Part shown: positions 30,664 through 31,913 of the stretch, piece after piece
Layout: the number at the start of each line of letters is the position of its first letter
Position numbering within the stretch: the stretch's first letter is position 1
Program-made: the position numbers and the translations under genes
The notes under the pieces: model-generated
The model's input: the letters and a program-made list of their open reading frames with translations, nothing else
What the model was told of the DNA's origin: nothing
Database searches by the model: none
IMG/VR virus record: IMGVR_UViG_3300023174_000452
Coordinates: 1-31,913 of that record
Length of the DNA stretch: 31,913 bases
Strand: one strand, 5' to 3'
From: a virus

Positions 30664-30805
30664 ATATACATCAGAGATTTTTATGCGTAAACGTTATGTT
30701 ATGGATAAAAAGACTCCAGAAGAAATTGCAAAGGAGTGTGGATGTACAGTAGAGACTGTTTATGTCTACCTTGCAAAGTTTGGATTGAGGAAGTCTAAGC
30801 GATGA
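30635..30805 (+). CDS. Small helix-turn-helix protein
   Basis: About 56 residues from a TTG at 30635, preferred because GAGG (30625-30628) is well placed; the ATG at 30650 gives a 51-residue form without a Shine-Dalgarno sequence, and an ATG at 30683 gives 40 residues. The frame is open further upstream to 30602, but that lies inside the previous gene. The C-terminal half is a clear helix-turn-helix: KTPEEIAKECGCTVETVYVY, then LAKFGLRKSKR, like resolvase- or sigma-type DNA-binding helices. Its role could be regulation of late genes. It ends in ATGA shared with the next gene. Confidence 0.6.
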   Translation: MTNNLMAAKLYTSEIFMRKRYVMDKKTPEEIAKECGCTVETVYVYLAKFGLRKSKR

Positions 30806-31137
30806 AACTAAACCCAGTGTTTCCAGATGTTACAGAATTTAGTTGCCAAGACCTGTATCTAAACTCCATTGGCGCACCATCTGGTAATGAAATTTGGAGA
30901 ACATGTCACGCAATAGCACAAATGCTTATTGAAAAAAATATTGCATATGGAGATTCTGCACTAGACCCTGTTAGAATTTTTAGCAAAGCCGATCCAGCAG
31001 AACAACTTAGAGTTAGAATTGATGATAAGTTAAGTAGATTAATGAAGGGCACTGAGTACGTTGGAGACAACGACATTGACGACCTTATTGGATATTTAGT
31101 TTTGCTTAAAATAGCAAAGGAAAAAAATGTCAACTGA
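30802..31137 (+). CDS. DUF1599/MazG-like nucleotide-related protein
   Basis: A 111-residue helical protein with EKNIAYGDSALDPVRIFSKA (residues 44-63), RIDDKLSRLMKG (72-83) and NDIDDLIGYLVLLK (90-103). I recall this signature from many actinophage proteins and from the family named nucleotide modification associated domain 1 (DUF1599). The acidic E...DD...D..DD layout resembles all-alpha MazG-type NTP pyrophosphohydrolases, which bind Mg2+. It may act in nucleotide-pool cleaning or DNA modification, but no partner modification gene is in the window. It starts in ATGA overlapping the HTH gene and ends 11 bases inside the small terminase gene. Confidence 0.65.
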   Translation: MKLNPVFPDVTEFSCQDLYLNSIGAPSGNEIWRTCHAIAQMLIEKNIAYGDSALDPVRIFSKADPAEQLRVRIDDKLSRLMKGTEYVGDNDIDDLIGYLVLLKIAKEKNVN

Positions 31138-31663
31138 AAAAGATTTAGTGGATCACCTAGACCAGGTTAATACTGTTGTAACTGAATATTTAAAAGGCAA
31201 TGATCCAACAGTTATTTCTAAAGAACTTGAAATTCCACGCACTCGTGTTGTCCAACTAATTAATGAGTGGAAGGTTATGGCATCTGCAAATGATGCAATA
31301 CGTGCTCGTGCTAAAGAGGCTCTGGTCGGTGCAGACACACACTATACAAAACTTATTACAAAAGCCTATGAAGTTATTGATGAATCAAGTTTAACAAGCA
31401 ACCTAAGTGCAAAAACAGCAGGAATAAAACTTGTTATGGATATTGAATCTAAAAGAATGGACATGTTGCAAAAGGCTGGCCTTCTTGAAAACAAAGAACT
31501 TGCAGAAGAAATGATTGAGATTGAACGTAAACAAGAAGTTCTTGTTGGAATACTTAGAGACATTGCATCTTCTCATCCAGAGGTTCGTGATATTATTATG
31601 CATAAACTTTCGGCTATTGCCAAAGAGGGCGAAGTGATTACAGTTGTCCACGATGTTCAATGA
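31127..31663 (+). CDS. terS: Terminase small subunit
   Basis: A 178-residue protein directly upstream of the large terminase. Residues about 15-50 form a helix-turn-helix (VTEYLKGNDPTVISKELEIP, then RTRVVQLINEW) for recognising packaging sites. The middle is helical (oligomerisation), and acidic helices near residues 120-145 and a hydrophobic C-terminal strand (GEVITVVHDVQ) could dock to the large subunit. AAAGGA (31116-31121) precedes the ATG. The 11-base overlap with the large subunit couples their synthesis. Family assignment rests on the HTH plus the following ATPase; the pattern fits small terminases of actinophages. Confidence 0.8.
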   Translation: MSTEKDLVDHLDQVNTVVTEYLKGNDPTVISKELEIPRTRVVQLINEWKVMASANDAIRARAKEALVGADTHYTKLITKAYEVIDESSLTSNLSAKTAGIKLVMDIESKRMDMLQKAGLLENKELAEEMIEIERKQEVLVGILRDIASSHPEVRDIIMHKLSAIAKEGEVITVVHDVQ

Positions 31664-31913
31664 TTTTTTTGAAGTACTTAAAGAAAATCACTTTGTTGAA
31701 AAACCTGTTGATGCAAAAACATTTGTTGAGTCTCCAGAATATTTAGGTCAGCCACAACTATCTTCAGTTCAATATGACATTGTTGAGGCAATGAGCCAGA
31801 TTTATCGTAAAGAAGATTTACAAGAACTTTATGGAAGCGTAGAAGGATTAAATTATTTTAATAAATATACAAAAAATGAAATTATTCTTCAACTTGGCAA
31901 GGGTAGCGGTAAA
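31653..31913 (+). CDS. terL: Terminase large subunit, 3' partial
   Basis: Eighty-seven residues are present before the right edge. The ATG at 31653 overlaps the small subunit stop by 11 bases. The N-terminal segment has PQLSSVQYDIVEAMSQIY, the adenine-binding region typical just before the motor core, and ends in NEIILQLGKGSGK (75-87), the Walker A of terminases, here cut at its Lys. The large terminase drives DNA packaging into the prohead and cuts concatemers. The rest of the ATPase and the nuclease domain lie outside the window. GKGSGK is common in actinophage terminases as I recall. Confidence 0.9.
   Translation, partial: MFNDFFEVLKENHFVEKPVDAKTFVESPEYLGQPQLSSVQYDIVEAMSQIYRKEDLQELYGSVEGLNYFNKYTKNEIILQLGKGSGK

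Noticed and set aside
1-31913. tRNA genes, integrase, repressor or attachment site
   Set aside because: Nothing resembling a tRNA cloverleaf with a conserved T-loop, a recombinase motif or a repressor operator array was seen; genes leave little non-coding room.

Overview
The window is a stretch of an AT-rich tailed double-stranded DNA phage genome with long-tailed (siphovirus-type) architecture. Every gene I can support is on the + strand. Genes are packed with 1-, 4-, 8-, 11-, 14- or 17-base start/stop overlaps, and the only appreciable non-coding gaps lie around the major tail protein and the tail chaperones. I see no tRNA, rRNA, CRISPR array, integrase, repressor or insertion sequence. The host cannot be read directly. 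The tape-measure C-terminal coiled coil, the hub and fibre-like proteins, and the GKGSGK start of the terminase look to me like actinobacteriophage families, which would suggest a low-GC (probably aquatic) actinobacterium. That is inference from remembered families, not a search.

Layout. (1) 2-2439: neck genes, namely a head-tail adaptor cut by the left edge, a head-closure protein, an HK97-gp10-like neck protein and a tail terminator. (2) 2512-3144: major tail tube protein as its own transcription unit, with a promoter-like -10 upstream and a hairpin terminator downstream. (3) 3222-4289: two tail-assembly chaperones, one long and one short, that share an N-terminal domain but are separate genes. 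(4) 4311-18295: a 2045-residue tape measure protein, distal-tail-like protein, 1437-residue hub with a lectin-like insert, and four further tail, fibre or receptor-binding candidates. (5) 18311-19531: small regulatory and accessory genes (zinc ribbon, MerR-like DNA-binding protein, two small proteins). (6) 19524-30001: replication and recombination, with DnaB-type helicase, a 243-residue protein of unknown role, DnaG-type primase, SSB-like protein, DNA polymerase III alpha (DnaE), RecA/UvsX-like recombinase, zinc protein, small PD-(D/E)XK nuclease, Cas4-like Fe-S nuclease, double zinc-finger protein, RuvC-like resolvase and small unknowns. (7) 30001-31913: conserved unknown, HTH protein, DUF1599-like protein, small terminase and the first 87 codons of the large terminase, cut by the right edge.

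The phage supplies helicase, primase, SSB, polymerase and recombinase, but no sliding clamp or clamp loader is visible, so these would come from the host. The terminase at the right edge and the neck genes at the left edge suggest that the part outside the window holds the rest of TerL plus portal, protease and capsid, possibly closing a circularly permuted genome. No lysis gene is recognisable in the window.

Most notable: the lambda G/GT pair of tail chaperones, usually made by programmed ribosomal frameshifting, appears here as two tandem paralogous genes, each with its own extended -10 promoter-like sequence. The short form has a near-perfect ribosome binding site and the long form has almost no leader. 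This looks like replacement of a recoding signal by gene duplication, with the ratio set by transcription and translation initiation.
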